In this document: positions 26,148 to 36,231 of the stretch, piece after piece
How positions within the stretch are numbered: position 1 is the first letter of the stretch
Layout: every line of letters begins with the position of its first letter
From: an uncultured Eubacterium sp.
GTDB lineage: Bacteria; Bacillota; Clostridia; Lachnospirales; Lachnospiraceae
Assembly: GCA_934320655.1 (NCBI GenBank)
Contig: CAKRFN010000002.1
Coordinates: forward strand, 186,001 to 250,000
DNA: 64,000 nt
Direction: 5' to 3'
The notes under the pieces: generated by a model
Told to the model about the DNA's origin: nothing
The model's database searches: none
The model's input: the letters and a program-made list of their open reading frames with translations, nothing else
Translations under genes and position numbers: made by a program

Positions 26148-27479
26148 CTAATCTTTGCGGTCAAATACCGCGATATAGAAGCCGTCCTGTCTGTTATCCG
26201 GCAGAATCTGCTGCTCACTGCTTTTTTCAAATGCCGGATTATTCTGGGCAAACCATGCCGCATTGTCCTCATTTTCCGCGCGGTTCACCGTACAGGTACT
26301 ATAGAGCAGCCTGCCACCCGGCTTGACATACGACTGGACGACGGACAATATCTGCCGCTGCAATGCCGCCAGCTCGTCGGTCTGTTCCCGCGTCATCCGG
26401 TATTTGATATCCGGTTTGCCATGCAGCACGCCAAGTCCCGAACACGGCAGATCCGCAATGACCAGATCGGCACTGTCTACGGCTTCCGGATCTGATACCG
26501 TCGCATCCCACACTTTGGCAGATACATTACCCGCGTGGCAGCGGTCGATGTTATCTAAGATGAGATCGACCTTATATTCCGTCAGATCCCGCGCCTGCAC
26601 ATGCCCGGTGCCCTCCATGAGCTGCGCCGCATGGATCGCTTTGCCGCCCGGTGCCGCACATACATCGATGATGTTCCATCCCTTTTGTATCTGAGCCGCA
26701 TGTACCGCCTGCATCGCGCTCAGATCCTGCACATAGAAATCTCCGCGCACAAACGCCGGAAGACTGCCGAGATGGTCATAGCCGCTGATCAGCAGTGCGT
26801 CCGGATACGTTGTCGTCTCTACACGGACGCCTGCCGCTTCCAGCTCTGCGCGCAGCTGCTCCGTTGTGATCGCTGACCGGTTGACACGGATCGCCGTCGG
26901 GCGCTCCTTTAACATTGCTTCGCACATGTGATGGACCGTGTCATAATCATAAGCCTCCAGCCATTTATGTACAAGCCAGCGGGGCATCGAATAAGTCACG
27001 GACAAATACGCTTCCGGCTCTGTCTGCGCATCCGGATAGCGGATCGTCCCTGCCTCATGCGCACGGCTGACCGCGCGCAGCACGCCGTTGACAAATCCCT
27101 TTAAACCGGAAAATCCCCGTTTTCCGGCAAGCCGTACTGCCTCGTTGCAGGCTGCGGATGCCGGGACGCTGTCCATATAGAGCAGCTGATACACACCGCT
27201 CCGCATAATACAGCGGATGACCGGCTTCATTTTTTTCACCGGAGTTTTGGAATACTGGTCGATGACTGCATCCAGCTCGATCATGCGCTCGAGCGTGCCC
27301 TGTGCAAGCCTGCTGATAAACGCGCGGCTCTTTTTTTCGAGATACTGATATTTTTCCAGCACTTCGCCCAGCGCGATATGGCTGTGCACGCCATCGCGCG
27401 TCACGAGCAGCAGAATATCAAGCACCAGCTCCCGTTCGTTGATCCTAGCCGTCTCAGTCGCGGTCATTTCGTCCTCCAA
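26148..27479 (-). CDS. rsmB: 16S rRNA (m5C967) methyltransferase RsmB
   Basis: NusB-like RNA-binding domain at the N-terminus and a Rossmann methyltransferase domain with VCAAPGGKAIHAAQ, DLPCSGLG and the catalytic YSTCTVNRAEN. 443 residues, normal length. It overlaps the metallopeptidase gene by 26 bases, so its start lies inside that gene. The first ATG gives MEDEMTATETARINERE; a start at MTATE is equally possible. Confidence 0.94.
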   Translation of the reverse strand: MEDEMTATETARINERELVLDILLLVTRDGVHSHIALGEVLEKYQYLEKKSRAFISRLAQGTLERMIELDAVIDQYSKTPVKKMKPVIRCIMRSGVYQLLYMDSVPASAACNEAVRLAGKRGFSGLKGFVNGVLRAVSRAHEAGTIRYPDAQTEPEAYLSVTYSMPRWLVHKWLEAYDYDTVHHMCEAMLKERPTAIRVNRSAITTEQLRAELEAAGVRVETTTYPDALLISGYDHLGSLPAFVRGDFYVQDLSAMQAVHAAQIQKGWNIIDVCAAPGGKAIHAAQLMEGTGHVQARDLTEYKVDLILDNIDRCHAGNVSAKVWDATVSDPEAVDSADLVIADLPCSGLGVLHGKPDIKYRMTREQTDELAALQRQILSVVQSYVKPGGRLLYSTCTVNRAENEDNAAWFAQNNPAFEKSSEQQILPDNRQDGFYIAVFDRKD

Positions 27480-28167
27480 ATAAGATGATCAGTCGTAACA
27501 TCTGTAAAATGGCTGCTGCCGCACTCGCCACATAGGTGAGCGCCGCCGCGCGCAACACCTTTCTCGTCTTGGGAAGCTCTGTTTCATTTAAAATATGCAT
27601 ATCCTCGAGCATCACAAGTGCGCGGTGTGACGCATTGAACTCTACCGGAAGTGTCACAAGCTGAAACAGTACCGCAAACGAGAATGCGATGATGCCAAGC
27701 TCGATAAACAGGCTGCCTGTCCGGCTCGAAAAGAACAGTCCGATCAAAATGAGCGGCCATGCCAGCGTCGAACCGATATTTGCCACCGGAACGATCGCGC
27801 TGCGCAGATTGAGCGGCACGTAGTTTACATCATGCTGGATCGCATGTCCGCACTCATGTGCTGCAACTCCGATCGCCGCAACGGAACGCGATGCGTACAC
27901 CGCATCCGAGAGGTTCAATGTCTTGTTTCTCGGATCATAGTGATCAGTCAGCCGACCGGATACATGGCAGATCCGCACATCATGGATGCCCGCCGCGCGC
28001 AGGATCTGCTCCGCAGCCTGTGCGCCCGTCATTCCGCTCATGCTCTGATAGCGTTCATATTTGCTGTAGGTCGTCCGCACTCTGGCTGACGCGATCATGC
28101 AGATCACCGCACCGATCACGACCAGAATGTAGGTCGGGTCCCAATAAAAACCATATCCGTAAGGCAT
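27454..28167 (-). CDS. YugP-type neutral zinc metallopeptidase
   Basis: A 237-residue membrane protein with a N-terminal TM segment, the zinc motif AAHECGHAIQHD (HExxH), and three further hydrophobic segments; the pattern matches YugP/zinc metallopeptidase 2 proteins. Role is poorly known; it is often found in this cluster between fmt and rsmB in Clostridia. The active site faces are not predictable from sequence. Confidence 0.88.
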   Translation of the reverse strand: MPYGYGFYWDPTYILVVIGAVICMIASARVRTTYSKYERYQSMSGMTGAQAAEQILRAAGIHDVRICHVSGRLTDHYDPRNKTLNLSDAVYASRSVAAIGVAAHECGHAIQHDVNYVPLNLRSAIVPVANIGSTLAWPLILIGLFFSSRTGSLFIELGIIAFSFAVLFQLVTLPVEFNASHRALVMLEDMHILNETELPKTRKVLRAAALTYVASAAAAILQMLRLIILFGGRNDRD

Positions 28168-28181
28168 AGTGTTTCCTCCTT

Positions 28182-29114
28182 TTATTCACCAAATCTACTG
28201 CCTGTTGTCAGTGCATTTCCACGCAGGAAATCTGCCGCTGACATCCGTTTTTTGCCCTCAAGCTGCACTTCCGTACAGATAAGCACACCTTCTCCGGTCT
28301 GCACACCGAAACGGTCTTTTTCCACGAGTACCACAGTTCCCGGCTGCGCCTCGGTCTGCCGGTCACTCACCTGTGCCGACCAGATTTTTAACGTCTTTCC
28401 GGCAAGAGAAGTATATGCACTCGGCCACGGATTTAATCCACGGATCTGACATTCGATCGCCGCCGCGCTGCGCGTAAAATCAATCAGACCGTCCTTTTTC
28501 GAGATCTGTCCCACCTTGGTGGCTGCCTGCTCATCCTGTGGTGTATAGACGGCAGTTCCGTCCACGATCGAAGGGATTGTCTCTACACACAGTTTTGCTC
28601 CGGTCTCTGCCAGACGGTCAAACAAGCTGCCGCCGGTGTCCTGCGGTGTGATCGCGACCTCCGCTTTTGCGATCATGTCTCCGGTGTCCAGTCCGACATC
28701 CATGCGCATGATCGTGACACCGGTAACCGCATCTCCGTTTAAGATCGCCCACTGGATCGGCGCAGCTCCGCGGTATTTCGGGAGCAGCGATGCGTGGACG
28801 TTGATGCAGCCGTATTGGGGCATGTCTAACAGTTCTTTCGGCAGGATCTGCCCGAATGCTGCCACAACGATCAGCTCCGGCTCATAGCTGCGCAGCAGCG
28901 CAAGTGCCTCCGGCTCACGCACACGCTTTGGCTGATAAACCGGTATGCCGAGCTTTTCTGCGGTCTGTTTGACCGGAGGTGCTATCAATATCTGTTTTCT
29001 GCCCTGCGGTTTGTCCGGCTGTGTCACCGCCAGCACAACTTCGTGTCCGGCATTGACCAGAGCCTCGAGTGTGCCGACCGCAAAATCCGGCGTTCCCATA
29101 AAAATAATACGCAT
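28182..29114 (-). CDS. fmt: Methionyl-tRNA formyltransferase
   Basis: Formylates initiator Met-tRNA using 10-formyltetrahydrofolate. 310 residues: IIFMGTPDFAVGTLE at the start, HASLLPKYRGAAPIQWAI with the catalytic His/Asn region, MDVGLDTGDM, and a C-terminal OB-like domain (GLNPWPSAYT). Lies between def and the metallopeptidase gene with short gaps, as is typical. Confidence 0.96.
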   Translation of the reverse strand: MRIIFMGTPDFAVGTLEALVNAGHEVVLAVTQPDKPQGRKQILIAPPVKQTAEKLGIPVYQPKRVREPEALALLRSYEPELIVVAAFGQILPKELLDMPQYGCINVHASLLPKYRGAAPIQWAILNGDAVTGVTIMRMDVGLDTGDMIAKAEVAITPQDTGGSLFDRLAETGAKLCVETIPSIVDGTAVYTPQDEQAATKVGQISKKDGLIDFTRSAAAIECQIRGLNPWPSAYTSLAGKTLKIWSAQVSDRQTEAQPGTVVLVEKDRFGVQTGEGVLICTEVQLEGKKRMSAADFLRGNALTTGSRFGE

Positions 29115-29131
29115 GTTGGTCTCCTTTTTTA

Positions 29132-29602
29132 CTAATCTTCCTCATAGGTCACGTCGTGCAGCGCCCCTTCCACCTTCTCAGTGTACATATGCCCGTCCAG
29201 GTGATCGATCTCATGGCAGAGCGCGCGTGCGAGCAGCGCTTCTCCCTCTACTTCTATCTCCTCCATATCAGGATTTAATGCACGCACAATCACGTGATTC
29301 GGGCGTGTGACCTGTCCTGCTTTTCCGGGGAGGCTCAGACATCCCTCGTCTCCGGTCTGCTCACCATCCGATGCGGTAATCACCGGATTGATCAATACAA
29401 TCGGTCCTTCTCCGATATCAATGACACAGATGCGCTTTAACACACCGACCTGCGGTCCTGCAAGTCCCACACCGTTTGCATCATACATCGTATCGAGCAT
29501 ATCATCAATCAGCTCGCGGATACGCGGTGTCATCTCCTTGACCTCTCTACAGGTTTTCTCCAATACTGCATCCCCCTGGATGCGAATCTGACGTAACGCC
29601 AT
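29132..29602 (-). CDS. def: Peptide deformylase
   Basis: Removes the N-formyl group from nascent proteins. 156 residues with the three signature motifs GVGLAGPQVG, EGCLSLPG and CHEIDHLDGHMY, holding the Cys and two His metal ligands and catalytic Glu. Paired with fmt, its logical partner, 17 bases downstream. Confidence 0.96.
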   Translation of the reverse strand: MALRQIRIQGDAVLEKTCREVKEMTPRIRELIDDMLDTMYDANGVGLAGPQVGVLKRICVIDIGEGPIVLINPVITASDGEQTGDEGCLSLPGKAGQVTRPNHVIVRALNPDMEEIEVEGEALLARALCHEIDHLDGHMYTEKVEGALHDVTYEED

Positions 29603-29635
29603 TTTCCGATTTCCTCCTTAATAATATCTATTCAT

Positions 29636-31873
29636 TTAAAAACCATTCATTGGGTTAAAATCAAACTGCACACCTGTCTGCCGCCATGTATGCTCTGCCA
29701 GCAGCTGTTCAATCCCCTCTTTGGCACGGATCAGCACCTCATAGCCCTCACTTTTGATGTAGATCACACGCCGGTAAATATCGTTGACTCTGGCAATCGC
29801 CGCCTCCGTAGGCCCGATGACCTGCATATCCATCCCCTGTGACCGCAGCCACACGCCGATCGCACCACTGCAATCATCCGCCTGTAGCTCCGAGGGCGAT
29901 GTCACCGCCACAAGTAACAGATTCCATACGGGAGGATAACACATCAGCTCCCGATAGGCAAGCTCCTGTTCATAAAACTGCTCATAATCCTGTGCCTGTG
30001 CGGTCTGCACCGCATAATGCTCCGGCTGGTACGTCTGGATCACTGCCTCTCCCGGACGCGTTCCCCGTCCGGCGCGCCCTGCTGCCTGTGTCAGTAACTG
30101 AAACGTCCGCTCTGCCGCGCGGTAATCACTGCTGTGCAAAGACAAATCCGCCGCCAGCACACCGACGAGTGTTACTTTCGGAAAATCATGCCCTTTCACG
30201 ATCATCTGTGTACCGATCAGTATATCCGCTTCCTCGTTGGCAAATGCAGACAAAATCTTTTCATAGCTGTCCTTTGTCCGCGTCGTATCATAATCCATGC
30301 GCAGCACACGCGCCGCTGGAAAACGCTCCTTTACGATCTCCTCGATCTTCTGCGTGCCCGCGCGGAATGCGCCGATGTATTTGGAGCCGCAGGACGGACA
30401 CACCGATACCTGCCGCATCTCATAGCCGCAGTAATGGCACTTGAGCCGCCCGTCATTGTGCAGGCTGAGCGACACATCACAATGGGGACATTTCACAACC
30501 TCGCCACACGCCCGGCAGGAGACAAAGCCCGCCATGCCGCGACGGTTCAAAAAGAGCATGATCTGTTCCTTCCGCGCGAGCCGCTCCTCCATCAACTGCT
30601 GGAGCGTGCGGCTTAAAATCGAGCGGTTGCCACTGCGCAGCTCCTCCCGCAGATCCACGATCTGACAGGTCGCAAGCGCGCTGTCCGCCTTCGCGCGGTT
30701 CGTCAGATAAAAGCGTCTGACGCGCCCTTGCTGCGCATAATAGCTGCTCTCCAGCGACGGTGTCGCCGATCCGAGCACGACGCTGGCTCCCGCCATGCGC
30801 GCACGCGCAAATGCGGTTTCCCTCGCATGATAACGCGGCACAGTCTCCGACTTATAGCTCGTCTCGTGCTCCTCGTCTATGATAATATATCCAAGATTTG
30901 AAAACGGTGTGAACAGCGCCGAACGCGGTCCGATCATCACATCCAGTTCACCGTTTTTTGCACGCAAAAACTGATCGTACCGCTCACCCTGCGACAGCCT
31001 CGAATGCAGGATGCTGACACGATCTCCAAACCGGTTATAAAAACGCATCACTGTCTGAAACGTCAGGGCGATTTCGGGAATCAGCACGATCGATGCCCTG
31101 CCTGCGGCTGCTGCCCGCGCGATAAGCTCCATATACACCTCGGTCTTGCCGCTGCCCGTCACGCCCTGTATCAGATAGTTTCCGTACTGTCCCGCCTGAA
31201 ATTCGGCATCAACCGCATCCACGACCGCCTGCTGTTCTTCGTTTAACGTCAGCCTGTAGCCCTTCTGTTCCAGATGCGCGACCGGATTGCGGTAACGGTC
31301 TTCACACTCGATGCGAATGATGTTCTGTTCTTCCATTGCCCGCAAAACCGCCGCTGTCACATTCAGCTTGTGCAGCACAATCCCATAATCGATCGCGGGA
31401 TTGTCGAGCAATGCCTCCAGCAGCCGCGCGCGCGCCGTGTGATGTTTTTTATGCATTTGCATAAGCAACTCCAGCGCCTGTGCCCGATCCGTGACCGCCA
31501 GCACGACCGTGCGTTTTTGCTGCAAACGCTCCTTCGTCTTGACCGGAATCACAGTCTTTAGCGCCTGATTCATCGTACCGCCGTAGTTGCGGCGCATCCA
31601 CGCCGCAAGCGCAATGAGCTGGGATTCGATCGGCACAGACTCCTCCATGATCTGTGCGATCTCCTTTATTTTTGCAGGATCATAGTCCGTATGATCCGTG
31701 ATATCCGTCACATAACCGGTGCGCAGCCTGTTTCCGCCTCCGAACGGTACGCGCACCTGCATACCGGCGCGCAGATGTGCAAGCATCCCATCCGGTATGC
31801 GATACTGAAAGACCTTATCCAGTTTCTCATGTGAGATATCAATAATGACATCTGCGTACATCCTATGCCTCAC
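29636..31873 (-). CDS. priA: Primosomal protein N' (replication restart helicase)
   Basis: Restarts collapsed replication forks by loading the replicative helicase. 745 residues: N-terminal DNA-binding domain (DVPFGG-like RVPFGGGNR), Walker A GVTGSGKTEVYME, DEEH box, zinc-binding insert with CRACGEVVKCPHC and CHYCG...CPSCG, and helicase motifs V and VI (GTQMIVKGHDFP, QAAGRAGRG). Its start overlaps the murE end by 11 bases. Confidence 0.95.
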   Translation of the reverse strand: MRHRMYADVIIDISHEKLDKVFQYRIPDGMLAHLRAGMQVRVPFGGGNRLRTGYVTDITDHTDYDPAKIKEIAQIMEESVPIESQLIALAAWMRRNYGGTMNQALKTVIPVKTKERLQQKRTVVLAVTDRAQALELLMQMHKKHHTARARLLEALLDNPAIDYGIVLHKLNVTAAVLRAMEEQNIIRIECEDRYRNPVAHLEQKGYRLTLNEEQQAVVDAVDAEFQAGQYGNYLIQGVTGSGKTEVYMELIARAAAAGRASIVLIPEIALTFQTVMRFYNRFGDRVSILHSRLSQGERYDQFLRAKNGELDVMIGPRSALFTPFSNLGYIIIDEEHETSYKSETVPRYHARETAFARARMAGASVVLGSATPSLESSYYAQQGRVRRFYLTNRAKADSALATCQIVDLREELRSGNRSILSRTLQQLMEERLARKEQIMLFLNRRGMAGFVSCRACGEVVKCPHCDVSLSLHNDGRLKCHYCGYEMRQVSVCPSCGSKYIGAFRAGTQKIEEIVKERFPAARVLRMDYDTTRTKDSYEKILSAFANEEADILIGTQMIVKGHDFPKVTLVGVLAADLSLHSSDYRAAERTFQLLTQAAGRAGRGTRPGEAVIQTYQPEHYAVQTAQAQDYEQFYEQELAYRELMCYPPVWNLLLVAVTSPSELQADDCSGAIGVWLRSQGMDMQVIGPTEAAIARVNDIYRRVIYIKSEGYEVLIRAKEGIEQLLAEHTWRQTGVQFDFNPMNGF

Positions 31874-33332
31874 TTTTCAGCTCGGCAACAACCTCAGCGA
31901 TCAGCTCACGTTCATCCATATGGTGCTTCACACCGCAGATCTCCTGATAATCTTCATGTCCCTTTCCGGCAAGCACAATGACATCGCCCGGCTTTGCATG
32001 TGCGATCGCATAGCGGATCGCCTCCTTGCGGTCTGCAATCTCGACAAATTTTCCGTCCGTTTTCCCCATGCCGACCTTGATATCGTTGATGATCGCCTGC
32101 GGCTCCTCGTATCTGGGGTTATCCGAGGTAATGATCGTCAGATCCGCCATGTTTCCGCTGACTTCTCCCATCTCGTAGCGGCGCAGCTTGGAGCGGTTGC
32201 CGCCGCAGCCAAACAGACAGACGAGTCTGCCCGGCTCATACTCCTGCAATGTCGACAGCAGGCTCTTTAAGCTCATCGCATTGTGCGCGTAATCGATCAT
32301 CAGTGTAAAATCATCCGATACTTTCACGATCTCGATACGTCCCTTGACCTTTGCCGCACGCAATGCCGACTGGATATTTTCAGTCGTAACTTTAAAATGA
32401 TGACATACGGCGATCGCTGTGAGCGAATTGTACACGCTGAAGCGTCCGGGCACATGAATCTCTACCGGACAGTCCACCAGTCCCTTTGCATGGTATTTCA
32501 CACCCAGATAGCCCTTGCCCTTAATCAGCTCCATGTCCGTTGCACGCAAGTCTGCTTTTTCTGATAAACCGTATGTCTCGATCTCGCATGTATGACCGGC
32601 GAGCATTTTTTCGGTATGCTCATCATCCGCATTGACAATACCGAGACGGCACTGTTTGAACAGCATGCCCTTGCACTCCATATATTCTTCAAAAGACGCA
32701 TGCTCGTTCGGACCGATATGATCCGGCTCAAGATTCGTGAAAATACCGATGTCAAAAACAAATCCTCCAACGCGGTGCATCATGAGCCCCTGTGAAGATA
32801 CCTCCATCACGACAACATCCAGCCCTGCATCCACCATCTTGCGGAAGCTCTCCTGAATGACATAGGATTCCGGTGTCGTATTGACCGCCGGGATATGTGT
32901 GTCGCCGATGATCGTCTCGATCGTACCGATCAGACCGACCCGATAGCCCGCATGCTCCAAGATCGATTTGATCATATAGGTCGTCGTCGTCTTTCCTTTT
33001 GTTCCAGTAATACCGATCGTCTTTAGCTGCTCTGCCGGATGTCCGAAATAAGCCGCTGACAGCTCAGCGAGCGCGATTCTCGTATCCGGCACGCGGATCA
33101 CGGTCACATTCTGCGGTACTTCCACCTCATCCTGCACGACAACCGCCGCCGCACCCGCCTTGCACACGGACGGAATAAAGGTATGACCATCCACGACCGC
33201 ACCCTTGATACACACAAAAACACTGCCCGCTGTCACCTTTCTCGAATCATATACCAGATCTGTCACTTCCACATCCGCACTGCCCTGCGGACAACTGTAT
33301 TCCATACGTTCTAATAATGTTTGTAATCTCAT
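31863..33332 (-). CDS. murE: UDP-MurNAc-tripeptide synthetase (meso-DAP type)
   Basis: Adds the third amino acid to the peptidoglycan precursor in the cytoplasm. 489 residues with ATP motif TGTKGKTTTTYMIKS, carbamylated-lysine region and SDNPRYEEP; DNPR is the motif of enzymes that use meso-diaminopimelate. It is first in the run murE-priA-def-fmt and has its own promoter. The link of cell-wall and translation genes in one unit is common in Lachnospiraceae. Confidence 0.94.
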   Translation of the reverse strand: MRLQTLLERMEYSCPQGSADVEVTDLVYDSRKVTAGSVFVCIKGAVVDGHTFIPSVCKAGAAAVVVQDEVEVPQNVTVIRVPDTRIALAELSAAYFGHPAEQLKTIGITGTKGKTTTTYMIKSILEHAGYRVGLIGTIETIIGDTHIPAVNTTPESYVIQESFRKMVDAGLDVVVMEVSSQGLMMHRVGGFVFDIGIFTNLEPDHIGPNEHASFEEYMECKGMLFKQCRLGIVNADDEHTEKMLAGHTCEIETYGLSEKADLRATDMELIKGKGYLGVKYHAKGLVDCPVEIHVPGRFSVYNSLTAIAVCHHFKVTTENIQSALRAAKVKGRIEIVKVSDDFTLMIDYAHNAMSLKSLLSTLQEYEPGRLVCLFGCGGNRSKLRRYEMGEVSGNMADLTIITSDNPRYEEPQAIINDIKVGMGKTDGKFVEIADRKEAIRYAIAHAKPGDVIVLAGKGHEDYQEICGVKHHMDERELIAEVVAELKSEA

Positions 33333-33373
33333 CGTCTACCTCCCAACTCACAGGTCAACTATACCTATATACT

Positions 33374-33402
33374 ATCTTATTGCTTTTTCGCGGGTCGCGC
33401 AA
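33374..33402 (-). promoter_or_regulatory. murE operon promoter
   Basis: Minus-strand TTGCGC (33397-33402), 17 bases, TAAGAT (33374-33379), about 40 bases before the murE ATG and its GGGAGG site. Confidence 0.5.
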
Positions 33403-33447
33403 GTATCTTCCGTATAAATTCATTTTTTCCGTCCACACTAGTTTATT

Positions 33448-33876
33448 ATGAATATGCGAATACACAAAACTTTATTTCCTCAAAATTTTTTCCTCTGCGG
33501 GCTGACCGGCTGGTGTATGGAGATCCTGTTCACCGCCGTAAAAAATGTGCACCACATCGACCGCAAGCTGATGGGACAGACATCGGTCTGGATGTTTCCG
33601 ATCTATGGCTGCGCCGCGCTCATCAAGCCAATGTACCATCTCGTCGGCAGACTGCCCCTGCTCGCGAGAGGCAGTATCTATTCTGCCGCGATTCTGACCG
33701 GAGAATTCATCAGCGGCAGCCTGTTAAAAAAGCATGACTGCTGCCCGTGGGACTACAGTCATGCCAGATTTAATATCCGCGGCATCATCCGCTTAGATTA
33801 TGCGCCGCTGTGGATGGGCGCGGGACTTTTATTTGAACAGATTCTCGGCTGCCATCAGGAGCGCACCCGGTACTGA
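33448..33876 (+). CDS. CmpB-type membrane protein (putative ABC-transporter type IV)
   Basis: A 142-residue integral membrane protein with an N-terminal GLTGWCMEILFTA helix, MGQTSVWMFPIYG, and a GEFISGSLLKK...CPWDYS segment. These are the conserved parts of the family annotated as putative ABC-transporter type IV (CmpB). Real transport function is unproven. It has no strong ribosome site and may start at the second ATG two codons on. Its 3' end overlaps the convergent MATE gene by 22 bases. Confidence 0.75.
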   Translation: MNMRIHKTLFPQNFFLCGLTGWCMEILFTAVKNVHHIDRKLMGQTSVWMFPIYGCAALIKPMYHLVGRLPLLARGSIYSAAILTGEFISGSLLKKHDCCPWDYSHARFNIRGIIRLDYAPLWMGAGLLFEQILGCHQERTRY

Positions 33877-35183
33877 TCCAGAAATTTTTTATAAAAGAAG
33901 CAGCCGAGCAGCGTCGTCAAAGTCTCTGTCACCGGAAACGTCAGCCAGAATGTGTGCAGCCCGAACCGCGAAAAGACATATCCTAACGGTACAAACAACA
34001 CGACTGTCCGTACGACGGTGAGCAGGGAGCTCTTGAGAGCATTGCCGATCGCCTGAAAAAAGACCGGAAAGATCAGTGAGGTCACCATCGGGATAAATCC
34101 AATCCCGATCCAGTGGAACCCATATGCCCCGATCGCGATCACCTCCGGATCAGCCGTAAATACGGACAACATCTGCGCCGGAATCAGTTCAAAACATAGC
34201 GTGCCGAAAAACATCAGGATCATGCCCCAGAGCAGGGACACCGACAGCGTTTTTTTGCAGCGCTCAATATCCGCAGCCGCATAATTGTAGCTGAGCACAG
34301 GCACGATACAGGTCTGCAAAGCTCCGAGCGGAATAAAAAAGAACGTCTGCCATTTATAATACAGACCGAGCGCCGTCACCGCCTGGTCGGAAAATGTCGC
34401 AAGTATGAGGTTCAGTCCCAGTATGTAAAAGGTATACGCCGACTGCATGAGAATATTCGGAATACCGAGCACATAAATCTTTTTCACGATCGACGGATAC
34501 TGTCTCCGCGCGGGAGATCTGCGGTATGCCTTCGGCATGACGATGAACGCCGCTGCGATCTGACCGACGACCGTCGCAATCGCAGCTCCGGCGATCCCCA
34601 TCTGCGGTATACCAAACCATCCAAAGATCAGAACCGGATCAAGCACAATGTTGACAATCGCACCGATAATCTGCGCAAACATCGGCGTTTTCATATCTCC
34701 GTTCGCCTGCAGCACCTTACTCCACACACTCTCCAGAAACAGTCCGATACTGCACACGCACACGATTCTGCCGTAGCAGATCACCTCATCAATGACGATC
34801 TGTGAATCCGTGGACATCCGCGCATATGCAGGCATCAAAAAATAACAGATCAGCGCAAACAATCCCCATAACACGAGTCCAAGCGGAGCCGCAGTCCCCG
34901 CGACTTCGTCCGCCTGCTTCTGCTCTTTGACTCCCAGATAATATGCCACGCTCGTATTGATGCCGACTCCCGTGCCGACACCGAGCGCGATCATGAGCAA
35001 CTGCAGCGGATATACGATCGATAGTGCTGTCAGTCCACTCTCCGAATATCTGCCGACAAACAGGCTGTCCACAATGTTATATAGTGCCTGTATGAGCTGC
35101 GCCAGCATGACCGGCGGCGCGATCTTCCATATAATTTTACTGATCTTTTCCGTACCAAAAAAACTACTGTCCATCTCTTTCAT
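33855..35183 (-). CDS. MATE-family efflux transporter
   Basis: 442 residues, 12 expected membrane helices. Start region ISKIIWKIAPPVMLAQLIQALYNIVDSLFVGRY and the second-half QTCIVPVLSYNYAAAD identify it as MATE, NorM/DinF-like subgroup. A DMT exporter gene lies 17 bases upstream in the same orientation, so both may be co-expressed. Substrate unknown. Confidence 0.9.
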   Translation of the reverse strand: MKEMDSSFFGTEKISKIIWKIAPPVMLAQLIQALYNIVDSLFVGRYSESGLTALSIVYPLQLLMIALGVGTGVGINTSVAYYLGVKEQKQADEVAGTAAPLGLVLWGLFALICYFLMPAYARMSTDSQIVIDEVICYGRIVCVCSIGLFLESVWSKVLQANGDMKTPMFAQIIGAIVNIVLDPVLIFGWFGIPQMGIAGAAIATVVGQIAAAFIVMPKAYRRSPARRQYPSIVKKIYVLGIPNILMQSAYTFYILGLNLILATFSDQAVTALGLYYKWQTFFFIPLGALQTCIVPVLSYNYAAADIERCKKTLSVSLLWGMILMFFGTLCFELIPAQMLSVFTADPEVIAIGAYGFHWIGIGFIPMVTSLIFPVFFQAIGNALKSSLLTVVRTVVLFVPLGYVFSRFGLHTFWLTFPVTETLTTLLGCFFYKKFLDQYRVRS

Positions 35184-35199
35184 TTTTCCTGCGCAACTC

Positions 35200-36138
35200 C
35201 TATTCCTTTTTCAGATTGACGATACAGATACCGATGCAGACGAGCAGTAATGCAGCGAGCGCATTCCAGCCGAGCTCCGCTGTGCCCTCGCCAAGCCACC
35301 ACGCGGACAGCAGCACGCCGAACACCGGATTGGCAAATCCAAAGATCGCGACCTTTGACACCGGGTTATATTTTAACAGAATACTCCACAGCGAATATGC
35401 CACTGCAGAGATACATGCCAGATAAAACAGCATCAGCACCGCGCGCACCGACACGTGTGTGATCCTGCCGCCCATGAAAAGTCCGAGTACAATCATCACG
35501 ATACCGCCAAAAATGAACTGATAACCGCTCAGCATGACCGGATTGTCCTTTTTGGAATACTTTTTCATCAGGCAGGACGAAAAGGCATACGACAGCGCGG
35601 ATAAAAACAGACTGCCGTCGCCCATCAGACTGAGATTCATTTCAATTCTCTGCCCGTTCATGCTCACGAGGATGACACCCGCAAAACCGACCACACATCC
35701 GGCGATTTTTCTCAGATCCAGCTTTTCCTGCCGGAAGATCAGGCTCGCCACAAGAATGACGAAAAACGTATTTGATCCATTTATAATAGAAGCCTTTACG
35801 CCGCTGTTGTGCGCCAGCCCGATATAGAAAAAGATGTATTGCAGCATCGTCTGAAAGACCGACAGCCCTAGAATCTCCGGCACTGCGCTCTTTGTCGGGA
35901 CGAGCAGTTTTCCCGCCGACAGACTGCCGATCAGTATCGTGAGCATTCCCGCAAGTACAAACCTGCTGCCCGCAAACAATATCTGCGTCCAGGTGTCGTC
36001 CGCCGCCATCTCAAACCATGCATATCCCAGCTTGATACACGGAAACGCACTCCCCCACAAAAACGTACAGACGAGCGCCAGTGCGCATACAACCCATGTC
36101 TTTTGCAAAAAATTTGTCCTGTTATCTGTCGCAGTCAT
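35200..36138 (-). CDS. EamA/DMT-family permease
   Basis: Ten-helix drug/metabolite transporter with two EamA repeats (VCTFLWGSAFPCIKLGY in the first, YAFSSCLMKKYSKKDNP in the second). Start placed at MTATDNRT, about 312 residues, because a GGAG and GGAAGG lie just upstream and the family is about 300 residues; the reading frame is open 26 codons further out but without ribosome site. Such proteins export amino acids, nucleosides or drugs. Confidence 0.85.
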   Translation of the reverse strand: MTATDNRTNFLQKTWVVCALALVCTFLWGSAFPCIKLGYAWFEMAADDTWTQILFAGSRFVLAGMLTILIGSLSAGKLLVPTKSAVPEILGLSVFQTMLQYIFFYIGLAHNSGVKASIINGSNTFFVILVASLIFRQEKLDLRKIAGCVVGFAGVILVSMNGQRIEMNLSLMGDGSLFLSALSYAFSSCLMKKYSKKDNPVMLSGYQFIFGGIVMIVLGLFMGGRITHVSVRAVLMLFYLACISAVAYSLWSILLKYNPVSKVAIFGFANPVFGVLLSAWWLGEGTAELGWNALAALLLVCIGICIVNLKKE

Positions 36139-36231
36139 CCTTCCAATTCTCCGAATCCCTAAAATATCATTATCATAGCACAATTTTTTTATGAAATCCA
36201 GCCGGAAAAATGCCAAAAACGCGTTCCGGTT